A stretch of 45,543 nucleotides of DNA. It comes from Candidatus Polarisedimenticolaceae bacterium (GTDB lineage: Bacteria > Pseudomonadota > Gammaproteobacteria > Chromatiales > Chromatiaceae). Positions within the stretch are counted from its first letter, which is position 1. The number at the start of each line of letters is the position of its first letter. This document shows, in pieces, positions 33,572-43,386 of this stretch. The position numbers and the translations under genes were made by a program. The notes under the pieces were generated by a model. It worked only from the letters and a program-made list of their open reading frames with translations. It searched no databases and was not told the DNA's origin. The DNA is taken from contig JAKISI010000024.1 of assembly GCA_021648685.1 (NCBI GenBank), positions 1 through 45,543 of the forward strand, written 5' to 3'.

Positions 33572-35380
33572 ATGACGGATCTACAACACATACGCAATTT
33601 TTCCATTATTGCCCATATTGATCATGGCAAATCCACCATTGCAGATCGTTTTATCCAGACCTGTGGTGGGCTTGAGGCGCGGGAGATGGAGGCGCAGGTA
33701 CTCGACTCGATGGATCTGGAGCGCGAGCGCGGCATCACCATCAAGGCGCAGAGCGTAACCCTTGAGTACAAGGCGAACAATGGCGAGATCTATCAGCTGA
33801 ACTTCATTGATACCCCAGGCCATGTCGATTTCTCGTATGAGGTCTCCCGCTCACTGGCCGCTTGTGAGGGTGCCCTGCTGGTCGTGGATGCGGCACAGGG
33901 TGTAGAGGCGCAAAGTGTTGGTAACTGTTATACCGCCATCGAGCAGGGGCTTGAGGTATTGCCGGTACTGAACAAGATCGACCTGCCAGCAGCAGAGCCT
34001 GAGCGGGTGGTCACCGAGATTGAAGAGATCATTGGGCTGGATGCCAGTGACGCGCTGCATGTCAGTGCCAAAACAGGCGTTGGCATCCCCGATCTGCTGG
34101 AGATGCTGGTAGCGCGCATACCCCCTCCTGAAGGGGATGCAGACAAGCCGCTAAAGGCGTTGATTATCGACTCCTGGTTTGACAACTATGTGGGAGTGAT
34201 CTCGCTGGTGCGGGTGATGGACGGCTCCATTCGTCCCAAAGACAAGATGCATGTCATCTCTACCGGGCGCAGTTATCAGGTTGAAAGAGTGGGGCGCTTT
34301 ACCCCAAAACGGAAAGACACCCCCATACTTGGGACGGGCGAGGTGGGTTATGTCATTGCCGGCATCAAAGAGATTGATGGCGTACCTGTTGGCGATACCA
34401 TCACCCTTGCAGATAACAAGGCAGATGGCCCGCTGCCAGGCTTTGAACAGATTCAACCGCGTGTTTTTTCCGGACTCTATCCGGTCAGCTCCGATGATTA
34501 TGAGGCGTTTCGCGAGGCGCTGCAAAAACTGCGTCTGAATGATGCAGCGCTCCACTTTGAACCGGAAACATCCCAGGCCTTGGGCTTTGGTTTCCGTTGT
34601 GGCTTTCTCGGCATGCTGCACATGGAGATTGTGCAGGAGCGGCTGGAGCGTGAATACAACCTGAATCTGATCACCACAGCACCAACCGTAATCTATGAAG
34701 TGCTGACAACCAGTGGAGAGATCCTCAAGATTGATAACCCGGCCGACCTGCCAGACTCAGGCAAGATTGAAGAGGTGCGTGAGCCGATCATCGAGGCCAC
34801 CATCCTGGTGCCGCAAAATCACCTGGGTGCGGTTATTACACTCTGCATCGAAAAGCGTGGTGTGCAGAAAAACATGCAGTACCTGGGGGGACAGGTTCAA
34901 TTAACCTATGAGTTGCCGATGAACGAAGTGGTGCTGGACTTTTTTGACCGGCTCAAATCGGTCAGTCGTGGCTATGCCTCATTTGAGTACGAATTCAAAC
35001 GTTTTCAGGCCTCGCCACTGACAAAGCTGGATATCCTGATCAATGGTGACTGTGTGGATGCACTCTCGGCCATCGTACACCGGGATCATATCCAAAGCCG
35101 CGGGCGCGAACTCACGGTAAAGATGAAAGAGATCATACCCCGGCAGATGTTTGAGGTTGCCATCCAGGCTGCAATTGGCTCACAGATCATTGCGCGTACC
35201 ACCGTCAAGGCACTGCGCAAGAATGTGACGGCAAAATGTTACGGCGGTGATGTAAGCCGCAAACGCAAACTGCTTGAAAAACAGAAGGCAGGAAAAAAAC
35301 GTATGAAGCAGATTGGCAAGGTTGAGATCCCTCAGGATGCCTTTCTTGCGGTACTGCGGATTGGCAAAAAGCAGGCCTGA
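33572..35380 (+). CDS. lepA: Elongation factor 4 (back-translocase) LepA
   Basis: 602 residues, as in other bacteria (E. coli 599). Ribosome-bound GTPase acting on stalled or misassembled ribosomes. GTPase motifs: AHIDHGKST (G1), DTPGHVDF (G3), NKIDLP (G4), then SAKTG (G5). The LepA-specific C-terminal domain is intact ([20 protein letters not shown] and [20 protein letters not shown]). It heads the conserved lepA-lepB-rnc-era cluster. The 163-bp gap to lepB holds a copy of the palindromic repeat, so the two genes may be less tightly linked here than usual. Confidence 0.98.
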   Translation: MTDLQHIRNFSIIAHIDHGKSTIADRFIQTCGGLEAREMEAQVLDSMDLERERGITIKAQSVTLEYKANNGEIYQLNFIDTPGHVDFSYEVSRSLAACEGALLVVDAAQGVEAQSVGNCYTAIEQGLEVLPVLNKIDLPAAEPERVVTEIEEIIGLDASDALHVSAKTGVGIPDLLEMLVARIPPPEGDADKPLKALIIDSWFDNYVGVISLVRVMDGSIRPKDKMHVISTGRSYQVERVGRFTPKRKDTPILGTGEVGYVIAGIKEIDGVPVGDTITLADNKADGPLPGFEQIQPRVFSGLYPVSSDDYEAFREALQKLRLNDAALHFEPETSQALGFGFRCGFLGMLHMEIVQERLEREYNLNLITTAPTVIYEVLTTSGEILKIDNPADLPDSGKIEEVREPIIEATILVPQNHLGAVITLCIEKRGVQKNMQYLGGQVQLTYELPMNEVVLDFFDRLKSVSRGYASFEYEFKRFQASPLTKLDILINGDCVDALSAIVHRDHIQSRGRELTVKMKEIIPRQMFEVAIQAAIGSQIIARTTVKALRKNVTAKCYGGDVSRKRKLLEKQKAGKKRMKQIGKVEIPQDAFLAVLRIGKKQA

Positions 35381-35415
35381 CCTTGGTAAATATGAGGGCT
35401 TATGCATTTAGCTTA

Positions 35416-35491
35416 AACCCAGGAGGCAGTCCGAGAACTCGGCCTTTTGCACATTAATATTTTTAACCTCTCTCGGACAGTCTCCTGGGTT
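35416..35491. repeat. 76-bp palindrome of the dispersed repeat family
   Basis: Arms AACCCAGGAGGCAGTCCGAG (35416 on, 21 bp) and 35471-35491 pair at 19 of 21 positions around a 34-base AT-rich loop. The arm core GTCCGAGA is that of the 4544-4728 element, but the loop is unrelated and shorter. It sits 36 bp after the lepA stop and 53 bp before lepB, so a transcript crossing it would form a long hairpin without a U-run. Confidence 0.75.
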
Positions 35492-35543
35492 AAATGATTT
35501 GGTAACGGTTCAGAATTTGAACCCCTATTTTTGAAGATGACTT

Positions 35544-36395
35544 ATGGATCTTAATTTTCCAGCAATATTAGTGGTGGCGGTATTTGTTACTGGCGGAATC
35601 TGGCTGATCGACAGCCTGATGTTTGCGCCAAGAAGGCGCGCCATGGCCGCCGATGAGAGCAGCAAGGGGGCTAATCCGGAAGAGATTGCACGGCGAACCC
35701 GGGAGCCAATATTAGTCGAATACGCCCGCTCGTTTTTCCCGGTTATTCTTATCGTGCTGCTGCTGCGCTCATTTCTGGTGGAACCCTTCCGCATCCCATC
35801 AAGTTCCATGATGCCAACGCTGCTGGTGGGTGACTTTATATTGGTCAACAAGTTTGCCTATGGCGTGCGCCTGCCGGTGCTTCACACCAAAATCATTGAG
35901 GTGGGCAGCCCGGAGCGGGGTGATGTGGCGGTATTTCGTTACCCGCGTGACCCGGCGATAGACTATATTAAACGTATCGTAGGTCTCCCTGGCGATGAGA
36001 TTTCATACCGTAACAAGGTGCTGTATGTGAATGGAGAGCCCATACCGCAAACACCAATTGGCCGCTATACAGGCACCGGCTCCGGGATAAGGGAGACGGG
36101 ATCACTGCACAGTATAGAGACGATTGATGGTGTAGAGCATGCCACCCTGGTGCGGGTTGGCGCGCCCGATTTTCCACCTGGATGCCAGGTGTTGTTGCGC
36201 GGGCCAATCAAAGTGCCTGACGGGCAATATTTTGTGATGGGTGACAACCGCGATAATAGCAATGACAGCCGTTGCTGGGGGCTGGTGGCGGAAGAGAATC
36301 TGGTAGGCAAGGCCTTTGCAATCTGGATGAGCTGGGACTCCCAGCGTCCCGGTTTTCCCATCGCATGGGATCGGCTGGGTAAAGGTATAGAGTGA
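35544..36395 (+). CDS. lepB: Signal peptidase I
   Basis: 283 residues. Inner-membrane serine/lysine protease that removes signal peptides from secreted proteins. Two membrane helices (FPAILVVAVFVTGGIWLIDS and FFPVILIVLLLRSFLV) flank a cytoplasmic loop. The catalytic serine is S88 in RIPSSSMMPTLLVGD and the general base K143 in DYIKRIVGLPGD. MGDNRDNSNDSR (box E) is intact. Slightly shorter than E. coli LepB (324), as in many proteobacteria. Weak ribosome binding site. Second gene of the lepA cluster. Confidence 0.96.
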   Translation: MDLNFPAILVVAVFVTGGIWLIDSLMFAPRRRAMAADESSKGANPEEIARRTREPILVEYARSFFPVILIVLLLRSFLVEPFRIPSSSMMPTLLVGDFILVNKFAYGVRLPVLHTKIIEVGSPERGDVAVFRYPRDPAIDYIKRIVGLPGDEISYRNKVLYVNGEPIPQTPIGRYTGTGSGIRETGSLHSIETIDGVEHATLVRVGAPDFPPGCQVLLRGPIKVPDGQYFVMGDNRDNSNDSRCWGLVAEENLVGKAFAIWMSWDSQRPGFPIAWDRLGKGIE

Positions 36396-36465
36396 CTGCC
36401 GTCATTGTTGCAAAAACTCTGAATTGATCAGAGCTTCCTTCGATTGAACACGAGGAGCGTTAAAT

Positions 36466-36843
36466 ATGTTTCATGGTCCAAAAAAACAGCGGGGAATGAC
36501 CGGGCTGGGCTGGATGACCGTTATCTTTTTAATATGCTTTTTTGCCTTTGTAGGCATCAAACTGCTCCCCGTGTATATGGAGAACTACTCCGTAAAAAGC
36601 ATTGTTGAAGCAGTAAAGCAGGAACCGAACATCACTAAAAAAAGCTCGGGTGCGGTGCGTACGATGATAAAGAAACGCCTGCTTATTAATGGCATCCGTG
36701 ATATCAAAAACGAGCACATTACCGTCAAAAAATTTGGTGGCGCGCTGTCGGTAAAGATCGAATATGAAGTGCGTAGACCGCTGTTTGGAAATATGGATGC
36801 AGTGATGTCATTCAAAGATGAATTTGAGCTGGCGGGCCGTTGA
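36466..36843 (+). CDS. DUF4845 membrane-anchored protein
   Basis: 125 residues. One N-terminal membrane helix (MTVIFLICFFAFVGIKLLPV) and a small periplasmic domain (YSVKSIVEAVKQEPNITKKS). DUF4845 proteins occur between lepB and rnc in many gammaproteobacteria; their function is not known. A GAGGAG-like ribosome binding site lies upstream (ACGAGGAGCG). Its stop codon overlaps the TTG start of rnc (TTGA), so rnc translation is likely coupled to it. Confidence 0.88.
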   Translation: MFHGPKKQRGMTGLGWMTVIFLICFFAFVGIKLLPVYMENYSVKSIVEAVKQEPNITKKSSGAVRTMIKKRLLINGIRDIKNEHITVKKFGGALSVKIEYEVRRPLFGNMDAVMSFKDEFELAGR

Positions 36844-37523
36844 GACAACCCACAGAACATCTCTCAAAGGCCATTGGATACTCTTTTAACGATCCGAGCC
36901 TGTTTGAAAATGCACTGACCCACCGCAGTGCTGGGAGCATCAACAATGAACGGCTTGAGTTTCTGGGCGATGCCATACTTGGATTTGTGGTTGCAGATGA
37001 GCTGTATCAGCAGTTTAAGAGTGCCAATGAAGGACAGTTGAGTCGACTGCGGGCAGAGATGGTCAAGGGAGAGGCGCTGGCAGTACTGGCGCGTGAACTG
37101 GATCTCGGTCTCTATCTTGCCTTGGGTGTGGGTGAGCTGCGCAGCGGTGGCCAGGGTCGTGACTCCATCCTTGCGGATGCGCTGGAGGCTATATTGGCAG
37201 CCATCTATCTGGACGGTGGGTATGAGGCTGTCCGGCAGGTTATTCATAATCTTTTTCAGAGCAAGCTAAAAAAACTGTCGTTGGACTCACAAAAAAAAGA
37301 TCCAAAAACCCGCCTTCAAGAGCATCTTCAGGCGCACAAGCACCCGCTTCCGGAGTACTCTGTTGCACAGGTTGCCGGAGAGCAGCATGAGCAGCAGTTT
37401 CTTGTGCAGTGTGTTGTCACTGAGCTTCAGCTGGAGTGTGAAGGCCATGGCAGCAGCCGTCGCAGAGCCGAGCAAGATGCCGCAGAGGGCATGTTGACTA
37501 AAATATTTCAAAGAGAAGAGTGA
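36840..37523 (+). CDS. rnc: Ribonuclease III
   Basis: 227 residues, E. coli 226. Double-strand RNA endonuclease for rRNA and mRNA processing. The signature NERLEFLGDAIL holds the metal-binding Glu and Asp, and DALEAILAAIYLDGG the other catalytic residues. The dsRNA-binding domain is at the C terminus (PKTRLQEHLQAHKHPLPEYS). The start is TTG at 36840, since no ATG precedes the family's usual N terminus (compare RQPTEHLSKAIGYSFND), and it overlaps the stop of DUF4845 by 4 bp. Such a weak start hints at dependence on upstream translation. Confidence 0.96.
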   Translation: MRQPTEHLSKAIGYSFNDPSLFENALTHRSAGSINNERLEFLGDAILGFVVADELYQQFKSANEGQLSRLRAEMVKGEALAVLARELDLGLYLALGVGELRSGGQGRDSILADALEAILAAIYLDGGYEAVRQVIHNLFQSKLKKLSLDSQKKDPKTRLQEHLQAHKHPLPEYSVAQVAGEQHEQQFLVQCVVTELQLECEGHGSSRRRAEQDAAEGMLTKIFQREE

Positions 37524-37528
37524 CAGAG

Positions 37529-38428
37529 ATGGCAGCCAACAGCAAAAACCGCAGCGGATATGTCTCTATCATTGGCCGCCCGAATGCGGGCAAGTCGACA
37601 CTTCTGAATTGCCTGATTGGCCAGAAGCTGGCCATTACATCGCGCAAGCCCCAGACAACACGACATGCCATCCTGGGCGTTAAAACAGAGGATCGGGGGC
37701 AGATCATCTACGTCGATACGCCAGGGATTCACCAGCGTGGAGAGCAGGCAATGAACCGCTATCTCAATCGAACAGCAAAGGCAATGCTGAACGATGTCGA
37801 TCTGATACTGTTCGTTGTGGATGCGATGAAGTGGACGGCGGAAGATACAGCGGTACTGGAGCTGCTGAGTACGATCAAGGTGCCGGTGATTCTGGTAATC
37901 AATAAACTGGATCAGATTGAAGAGAGAGAGATGTTGCTGCCATATATTCAGGATCTCTCAACAAAACACCCGTTTTGTGAGATTATTCCGCTCTCGGCAA
38001 AGACGGGAAAGAACGTATCCCGGCTGGAAGAGCGGGTGATGGAGTTGATGCCAGAGGGTGAGAAGATCTTTCCTGAGGATCAACTCACAGATCGTTCAGA
38101 ACGTTTCTTTGCCGCCGAACTGGTTAGAGAACAGCTCACCCGACGCTATGCCAAAGAGATCCCCTACGCACTGACGGTTGAGATTGAGCAGTTTGAAGAT
38201 GTGGGGAATATGTATCGCATTGGAGTGCTGGTCTGGGTGGAGCGGGAAGGCCAGAAAAACATCATCATAGGCAGCAAAGGCGAAGCGATAAAAGCAGCAG
38301 CCACCCAGGCGCGCATAGAGATGGAAAAACTGTTTGATAAAAAAGTGCATCTTAGCGTCTGGATAAAAGTGAAAAAAAGCTGGTCAAGTGATGAGAGTGC
38401 ACTGGCCAGGCTGGGTTATAGCGAGTAG
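37529..38428 (+). CDS. era: GTPase Era
   Basis: 299 residues from ATG 37529, with an alternative GTG at 37520 overlapping the rnc stop. Ribosome assembly GTPase that binds the 3' end of 16S rRNA. G motifs: GRPNAGKST (G1), VDTPGIHQ (G3), NKLDQ (G4). The C-terminal KH domain carries NIIIGSKGEAIKAAATQAR. Coupled to rnc, the common rnc-era operon. Ends 24 bp before recO. Confidence 0.97.
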   Translation: MAANSKNRSGYVSIIGRPNAGKSTLLNCLIGQKLAITSRKPQTTRHAILGVKTEDRGQIIYVDTPGIHQRGEQAMNRYLNRTAKAMLNDVDLILFVVDAMKWTAEDTAVLELLSTIKVPVILVINKLDQIEEREMLLPYIQDLSTKHPFCEIIPLSAKTGKNVSRLEERVMELMPEGEKIFPEDQLTDRSERFFAAELVREQLTRRYAKEIPYALTVEIEQFEDVGNMYRIGVLVWVEREGQKNIIIGSKGEAIKAAATQARIEMEKLFDKKVHLSVWIKVKKSWSSDESALARLGYSE

Positions 38429-38452
38429 CTGCATACCTCTTTGCGATACAAC

Positions 38453-39151
38453 ATGACCCGCAGCACCCTGCATCACGCTTTTATTCTGCACAGCAGACCC
38501 TACTCCAATACCAGCCTGTTACTGGAGTGTTTTACTGCTTTGAAGGGTCGTTTCCCGGTAATTGCAAAGGGGGCAAAGAGCCAGCGCTCTGAAACAGCAG
38601 GTCTGTTGCAACCCTTCTCCCCCCTGTTGATCGGTTGGTGTGGAAAGGGTGAGGTTAAAACACTCACCAGCTGTGAAGCGGCGGCGCCCGCCATTGCATT
38701 AAATAAAAAATCGCTGTTTTGTGGGTTTTATATCAATGAGCTGACAATGCGGCTGCTTGAGCGTCAGGATCCGCACGCCAGGCTCTTTGAGTTTTATAGC
38801 CGCTCACTCAACAGACTTGCTGAGGCAGAGGAGGTTGAGCCGGTACTGCGCCAGTATGAAAAGGTGCTGCTGTCTGAGCTGGGGTATGGTCTGATCCTTG
38901 ATCAGGAGGCGGAGACAGGAGCGCCTGTCGACCCTGAAAAACAGTACCGTTACGATCTGGAGCATGGCCCCGTGCCGACAGGTTCTGATGCAAAACTCTC
39001 CATATCCGGGAGTACACTGCTGGCGTTGGAACATGAACAGCCGCTGAACAGAGAGGGGCGCAGAGAGGCCAGGGCGCTAATGCGCAGAGTGCTGGCTCAC
39101 TACCTGGGTGATCGCCCCATCAAGAGCCGTGAGCTGTTTCAGATGCAATAA
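38453..39151 (+). CDS. recO: DNA repair protein RecO
   Basis: 232 residues from ATG 38453; an in-frame TTG at 38441 is less likely. RecO anneals single strands and helps load RecA with RecR in gap repair. The N-terminal OB fold is clear (HHAFILHSRPYSNTSLLLEC, then GRFPVIAKGAKSQRSE). The helical C-terminal part includes RLLERQDPHARLFEFYSRSL. The zinc-binding cysteines of some RecO proteins are absent, as in E. coli. Follows era directly in the same operon. Confidence 0.95.
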   Translation: MTRSTLHHAFILHSRPYSNTSLLLECFTALKGRFPVIAKGAKSQRSETAGLLQPFSPLLIGWCGKGEVKTLTSCEAAAPAIALNKKSLFCGFYINELTMRLLERQDPHARLFEFYSRSLNRLAEAEEVEPVLRQYEKVLLSELGYGLILDQEAETGAPVDPEKQYRYDLEHGPVPTGSDAKLSISGSTLLALEHEQPLNREGRREARALMRRVLAHYLGDRPIKSRELFQMQ

Positions 39152-39175
39152 AATGATCTACTGCAGGAATATACA

Positions 39176-39907
39176 ATGACAATGAGTAATGAGATTCTCC
39201 TTGGTGTGAATATCGACCATGTGGCCACGCTGCGTCAGGCGCGCGGCACCATCTACCCAGAGCCGCTGCATGCTGCTTTAGTCGCCGAGCAGGCGGGTGC
39301 AGATGTGATTACCGTACATCTGCGTGAAGACCGGCGGCACATTCAGGACAGGGATATTGAATTGCTGTCCGGGGTGCTGCAGACGCGGATGAATCTTGAG
39401 ATGGCAGCAACCCAGGAGATGCTTGCTATCGCCAGCCGTATCCAGCCAGCAGATTGCTGCCTGGTTCCAGAGAGCCGGCAGGAGCTGACCACGGAAGGTG
39501 GACTGGATGTTGTGGGCAACCTGCCCTATTTGAAAGAGTATTGTGCGCAACTTAAAGCAGCAGGCATTCGGGTCTCGCTGTTTGTTGATGCAGATCCGGC
39601 ACAGCTGGAGGCCGCGGTGGCTGTGGGTGCCCCGGTTGTCGAGATCCATACCGGCCGCTACGCGGATGCACAGAGTAATGAAGAGGCGCTCTCCGAGCTG
39701 GAGAAGGTGCGCAGCGCCGTCACCTACGGACAAAAGCTAGGGCTACAGATGAATGCGGGGCATGGCCTGCACTACCATAATGTACAGGGCATAGTTGGCA
39801 TAGCGGGGATACGGGAGCTGAATATTGGCCACGCCATCATTGCGCGTGCGCTCTTCTCCGGGTTAGCCGGTGCCGTCTCTGAGATGAAGAGCCTGTTACA
39901 GCGATAG
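39176..39907 (+). CDS. pdxJ: Pyridoxine 5'-phosphate synthase
   Basis: 243 residues. Last step of de novo vitamin B6 synthesis: condenses 1-deoxyxylulose 5-phosphate with 3-amino-2-oxopropyl phosphate in the cytosol. TIM barrel with [16 protein letters not shown] at the start, [22 protein letters not shown], and [11 protein letters not shown] near the end, all typical and with the active-site histidines. Its 3' end overlaps the convergent HPt gene by 12 bp. Usual neighbour of recO. Confidence 0.97.
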   Translation: MTMSNEILLGVNIDHVATLRQARGTIYPEPLHAALVAEQAGADVITVHLREDRRHIQDRDIELLSGVLQTRMNLEMAATQEMLAIASRIQPADCCLVPESRQELTTEGGLDVVGNLPYLKEYCAQLKAAGIRVSLFVDADPAQLEAAVAVGAPVVEIHTGRYADAQSNEEALSELEKVRSAVTYGQKLGLQMNAGHGLHYHNVQGIVGIAGIRELNIGHAIIARALFSGLAGAVSEMKSLLQR

Positions 39908-40288
39908 CGCCTGACTGCGCTGTAGCCGGCCGATTTCAGCTGCCACCTGCTCCAGCCTCCGGTCGATCTCTTCAGGCCGTGCGCTCTTGGCGGCATGCTC
40001 CAGTTTTTCCACGGCCTGATTAAGCGCTGGAACACCGCACAGGGCGGTAGAGCCGTGCATTCGATGGGCAAGATTCCACAGCTCGTCCCAGCCATTTTCA
40101 GCCGCCTGCCGGCGCATGGACTCCAGCTGTTTTGGCAGCTCCTGTTGCAGCGCAAAAAACAGTTTATCGGCCAGCTTCCTGGACCCGCCCGCCACGCTTA
40201 GTGCATGTTCAATATCGCGCAGAGGCAAGCTGGGCTCCTTCCGGGGCTGAGGTTCCATAGTATTGAAAGAGCATGGAATCTTTTTCAT
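39896..40288 (-). CDS. Stand-alone BarA-type HPt phosphotransfer protein
   Basis: 130 residues from ATG 40288 (GGAGGAG about 13 bases upstream; a later ATG at 40258 is possible). The phospho-histidine is H75 in [20 protein letters not shown], close to the HPt end of BarA (IHKLHGSCGYSGVPRM). The rest is helical ([20 protein letters not shown]). No sensor, kinase or receiver is fused. In several gammaproteobacteria a BarA/GacS-type hybrid kinase lies near cysM, so this may be what is left of such a gene or an independent relay part. It could serve a BarA-UvrY type relay or other hybrid kinases elsewhere in the genome. Confidence 0.8.
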   Translation of the reverse strand: MKKIPCSFNTMEPQPRKEPSLPLRDIEHALSVAGGSRKLADKLFFALQQELPKQLESMRRQAAENGWDELWNLAHRMHGSTALCGVPALNQAVEKLEHAAKSARPEEIDRRLEQVAAEIGRLQRSQALSL

Positions 40289-40340
40289 CTGGTTAGAAAA
40301 TCTCCTCCATTCAGGTTGCGGTTAAAGTACACTTATAGTG

Positions 40341-41234
40341 ATGAATTATCCAACAATTGAAGATTATATCGGCAATACCCCGCTGGTTCGGCTGCAACGG
40401 CTGGTTGGTGAGAGCAGCAACACCATACTGCTCAAGCTGGAGGGCAACAACCCCGCCGGTTCCGTCAAAGACCGTCCGGCGCTGAGCATGATTGCACACG
40501 CCGAGCAGCGTGGTGAGATTCGGCCGGGTGATACATTGATCGAGGCGACCAGTGGCAATACGGGCATTGCGTTGGCTATGGCAGCCGCGATCAAGGGTTA
40601 TCGCATGGTACTGATCATGCCGGAACACATGAGCGTGGAGCGGCGCGACATCATGCGCGCCTATGGTGCAGAGATTATCCTGACCCCAAAGGCGGGCAGC
40701 ATGGAGGCCGCCATCGATATGGCACGCAGGCTGGAGTCGAAAGGGGAGGGGGTGGTTCTGGACCAGTTTGCCAACCCCGACAACCCACTCTCACATATCG
40801 AAGGGACAGGCCCGGAGATCTGGCGTGACACTCAGGGCAGCATTACCCATCTCGTGAGCGCAATGGGCACCACGGGTACCATTATGGGGCTATCCTGCTT
40901 TCTGAAAGAGAAGAACCCGGAGATTCAGATCGTGGGGGTGCAGCCACAGGAGGGGGCCAGCATCCCGGGCATCCGCCGCTGGCCACAGGCCTACCTGCCC
41001 AGGATCTTTGATGCCGACCGGGTGGACCGGATAATTGATGTCTCACAGGCAGAGGCGGAAGAGACCACCCGGGTGCTTGCGGCGCGCGAAGGGATCTTTG
41101 CCGGGATATCCTCTGGCGGCGCACTGGCGGCGGCGCTGCGTCTCTCTGCTGAAGTAGAGGATGCCGTTATTGTCTCCATCGTCTGTGATCGTGGTGACCG
41201 TTATCTCTCGACAGGTGTCTTCCACCAGAAGTAA
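40341..41234 (+). CDS. cysM: Cysteine synthase B
   Basis: 297 residues from ATG 40341 (GTG at 40338 directly before). PLP enzyme making cysteine from O-acetylserine and sulfide or thiosulfate. PLP lysine lies in NNPAGSVKDRPAL, the phosphate loop in ATSGNTGIALAMAAAIKGYR. The CysM-specific SSIPGIRRWP-like loop appears as ASIPGIRRWPQAYLP, and the family end CDRGDRYLSTGVF is intact. Divergent from the HPt gene with a 52-bp gap. The following gene overlaps its 3' end. Confidence 0.95.
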   Translation: MNYPTIEDYIGNTPLVRLQRLVGESSNTILLKLEGNNPAGSVKDRPALSMIAHAEQRGEIRPGDTLIEATSGNTGIALAMAAAIKGYRMVLIMPEHMSVERRDIMRAYGAEIILTPKAGSMEAAIDMARRLESKGEGVVLDQFANPDNPLSHIEGTGPEIWRDTQGSITHLVSAMGTTGTIMGLSCFLKEKNPEIQIVGVQPQEGASIPGIRRWPQAYLPRIFDADRVDRIIDVSQAEAEETTRVLAAREGIFAGISSGGALAAALRLSAEVEDAVIVSIVCDRGDRYLSTGVFHQK

Positions 41235-43326
41235 CCTTCTCTTTGCGGCATGGCTGATGCTGACTCCATCGGCCTTTGCCGTGGAGGGCATTCATCTGCA
41301 ACTGGGTCAGATCAGCGGCCCAGACTGGTCTGCCGAGTCACTGACCCTTGAGCTTGACTGGCAGTCTGGAGCAACCGCCCGCTATCGCATGCGGATGAAA
41401 AAGCTGACCCACCCCGTGCTTTCATCTCCTCTCAAAGAGCTTTTGATCGACTGCCAGCAGGGGTCGCTCTCTGACGGCCATATCAGCTGCCAAAAGGGCA
41501 TGCTGCACCTTCCGCATCCGATGTTGGATGAGCCTCAAATCCCTATCCATTTCCAGTGGAGCGCAGCCACACAGAAATTGGATCTGGAGCTGAGTCGCCT
41601 GCATATTGCCAGCGGGATGCTAAAGGCAACGCTGCAATCTGCCCCCGAAGGGTGGCAAGTGAATCTTGCAGGAGAGGGGCTGGATCTGGCAGCACTCCAC
41701 AACCTGTTGACTGCCTATCGGCTTGTGACATTTGATGCCGAGCTATCCGGCAGGGTTGATCTGACTGCCGCCCTCTCCGGTGTGGGTGAGTCGCCTGCCC
41801 GGTTGCAGTGGCGAGCTGAGGTTCATGCAGCGGCCTTTGTGGATGGCAGCGGTGAGTATCTGGGGGAGACGCTGTCGGGCAGTTGGCAGGGTAGTTTTGC
41901 ACCGCAGGCAGGGGGGTGGGCGGGTGACACGGCGCTGACTCTGCGTCAGGGAGAGCTTCTGACCCCCTATGGCTATATCGGCGTGGAAGATCAGCCGCTC
42001 TCAATCCATACCCGGCTCATGCTCAGTCAACAGCAGCTGCAAGTGATGGATCTCCAGTATGACCACCCCGGCATCCTGGCCTTTACCGCATCAGCAACCC
42101 TGTTACGGCAACCGGAGTGGCTGCCCAGCGTGCTTCAGCTACAGACCCGCCCCTTTGCACCGCAGAGCCTCTATCAGGCCTATTTTCTGCCCATATTGGC
42201 AGAGTCGACACTGGCCAACCTGGAGTGGGCAGGAGAGGCCGGGCTGGAGCTCTCCTATCAGCAGGATGGAGCCGCATCGCTGCTGCTGAAGCTGGACGAC
42301 CTGCATCTGGCAGAAGCACCGACCACAACAGATGAAACAACAGAGGGTGGTGAGCCGCCTCCCCGACAACGGCGCAAATTTGCTCTTAATGGCATCAATG
42401 GCCTGTTGAGCTGGACGAGCGGGCAGCCTGCTGTCCGTTCAACACTTGCATGGGATAATGGCCACTTTATGGAAGGGATCACCCTGGGTAACACCCAGCT
42501 TGAGCTGCAACTGCATGAAAAAGAGGTCACGCTTTTGAGCCCGGCCTCGATTCCGGTGCTGGATGGCAGCCTGGTGGTATCCACATTTGATCTCAGCCTG
42601 GACTCTGAACCCCATTTTGCCTTTGGTGGTGCCCTGACCCCCATCTCCATGGAGGCACTCAGTCAGGCACTGGGGTGGCTGCCGCTATCAGGCAGACTCT
42701 CTGGTGGCATCCCAAAGGCAACCTATCAAAACGGCCTGCTGCTATTGGAGGGCGCCATACTGGCCAATCTTTTTGAGGGGCAGACGATTATTCGAGACCT
42801 GAGAATAGAGGATCTGTTTGGCGCCTGGCCAACCCTGAACGCCAATCTGGAGCTGAAGGATCTGGATCTGGAGGCGCTGACCCGCACCTTCTCCTTTGGC
42901 AAGATCACGGGCAAGCTGGAGGGTCGGATCAACAGCCTCTATCTGGAGAATTGGCAGCCGGTCTCCTTCGATGCCCGCTTTGCCACGCCCGAGCAGGACA
43001 AAAGCCGCCATAGAATCAGTCAGCGCGCGATTGATAATATCTCCAACCTGGGCGGCGGCGGCATGTCGGGCGTGCTGTCACGCAGCTTTCTTGGCCTCTT
43101 TGAAACATTCGGCTATGCGCGGCTGGGTGTCAGCTGCCGTCTGGAAAACGGAGTTTGCGAAATGGAGGGTGTGGAGGCCGCAGCCCAAGGCAGCTATCTG
43201 GTCAAAGGCAGCGGCCTGCCGCGTATCGATATCGTGGGATACAACCGTCGGGTTGACTGGGCGCTGCTGATTGGTAAGCTGACAGAGATTGCACAGAGCG
43301 GAGTGGGCAATGCAGAGTTCGATTGA
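41215..43326 (+). CDS. YdbH-like AsmA-superfamily intermembrane lipid-transport protein
   Basis: About 703 residues from GTG 41215, chosen because it gives a clean signal peptide (STRSNLLFAAWLMLTPSAFA). The open frame reaches back to 41161 inside cysM, without signal-like residues. Long stretches of alternating beta structure (for example LDGSLVVSTFDLSLDSEPHF) suit the repeated groove domains of YhdP, TamB and YdbH, which bridge the inner and outer membranes to move phospholipids. The C-terminal block (ISNLGGGGMSGVLSRSFLGL, then YARLGVSCRLENGVCEMEG) is typical of YdbH. A YdbL-like lipoprotein follows, supporting the call. No membrane anchor other than the signal is visible. Confidence 0.75.
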   Translation: MSSTRSNLLFAAWLMLTPSAFAVEGIHLQLGQISGPDWSAESLTLELDWQSGATARYRMRMKKLTHPVLSSPLKELLIDCQQGSLSDGHISCQKGMLHLPHPMLDEPQIPIHFQWSAATQKLDLELSRLHIASGMLKATLQSAPEGWQVNLAGEGLDLAALHNLLTAYRLVTFDAELSGRVDLTAALSGVGESPARLQWRAEVHAAAFVDGSGEYLGETLSGSWQGSFAPQAGGWAGDTALTLRQGELLTPYGYIGVEDQPLSIHTRLMLSQQQLQVMDLQYDHPGILAFTASATLLRQPEWLPSVLQLQTRPFAPQSLYQAYFLPILAESTLANLEWAGEAGLELSYQQDGAASLLLKLDDLHLAEAPTTTDETTEGGEPPPRQRRKFALNGINGLLSWTSGQPAVRSTLAWDNGHFMEGITLGNTQLELQLHEKEVTLLSPASIPVLDGSLVVSTFDLSLDSEPHFAFGGALTPISMEALSQALGWLPLSGRLSGGIPKATYQNGLLLLEGAILANLFEGQTIIRDLRIEDLFGAWPTLNANLELKDLDLEALTRTFSFGKITGKLEGRINSLYLENWQPVSFDARFATPEQDKSRHRISQRAIDNISNLGGGGMSGVLSRSFLGLFETFGYARLGVSCRLENGVCEMEGVEAAAQGSYLVKGSGLPRIDIVGYNRRVDWALLIGKLTEIAQSGVGNAEFD

Positions 43327-43386
43327 ACTCATCTTGAGAATGGAAAGCCCACTACTGTAGACCATGACTGCTGAGGAGCCTATCCA

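Noticed and set aside
41161-41214. Extending the YdbH-like protein back to the ATG at 41161
   Set aside because: These codons lie inside cysM and give a longer, less signal-like N terminus.
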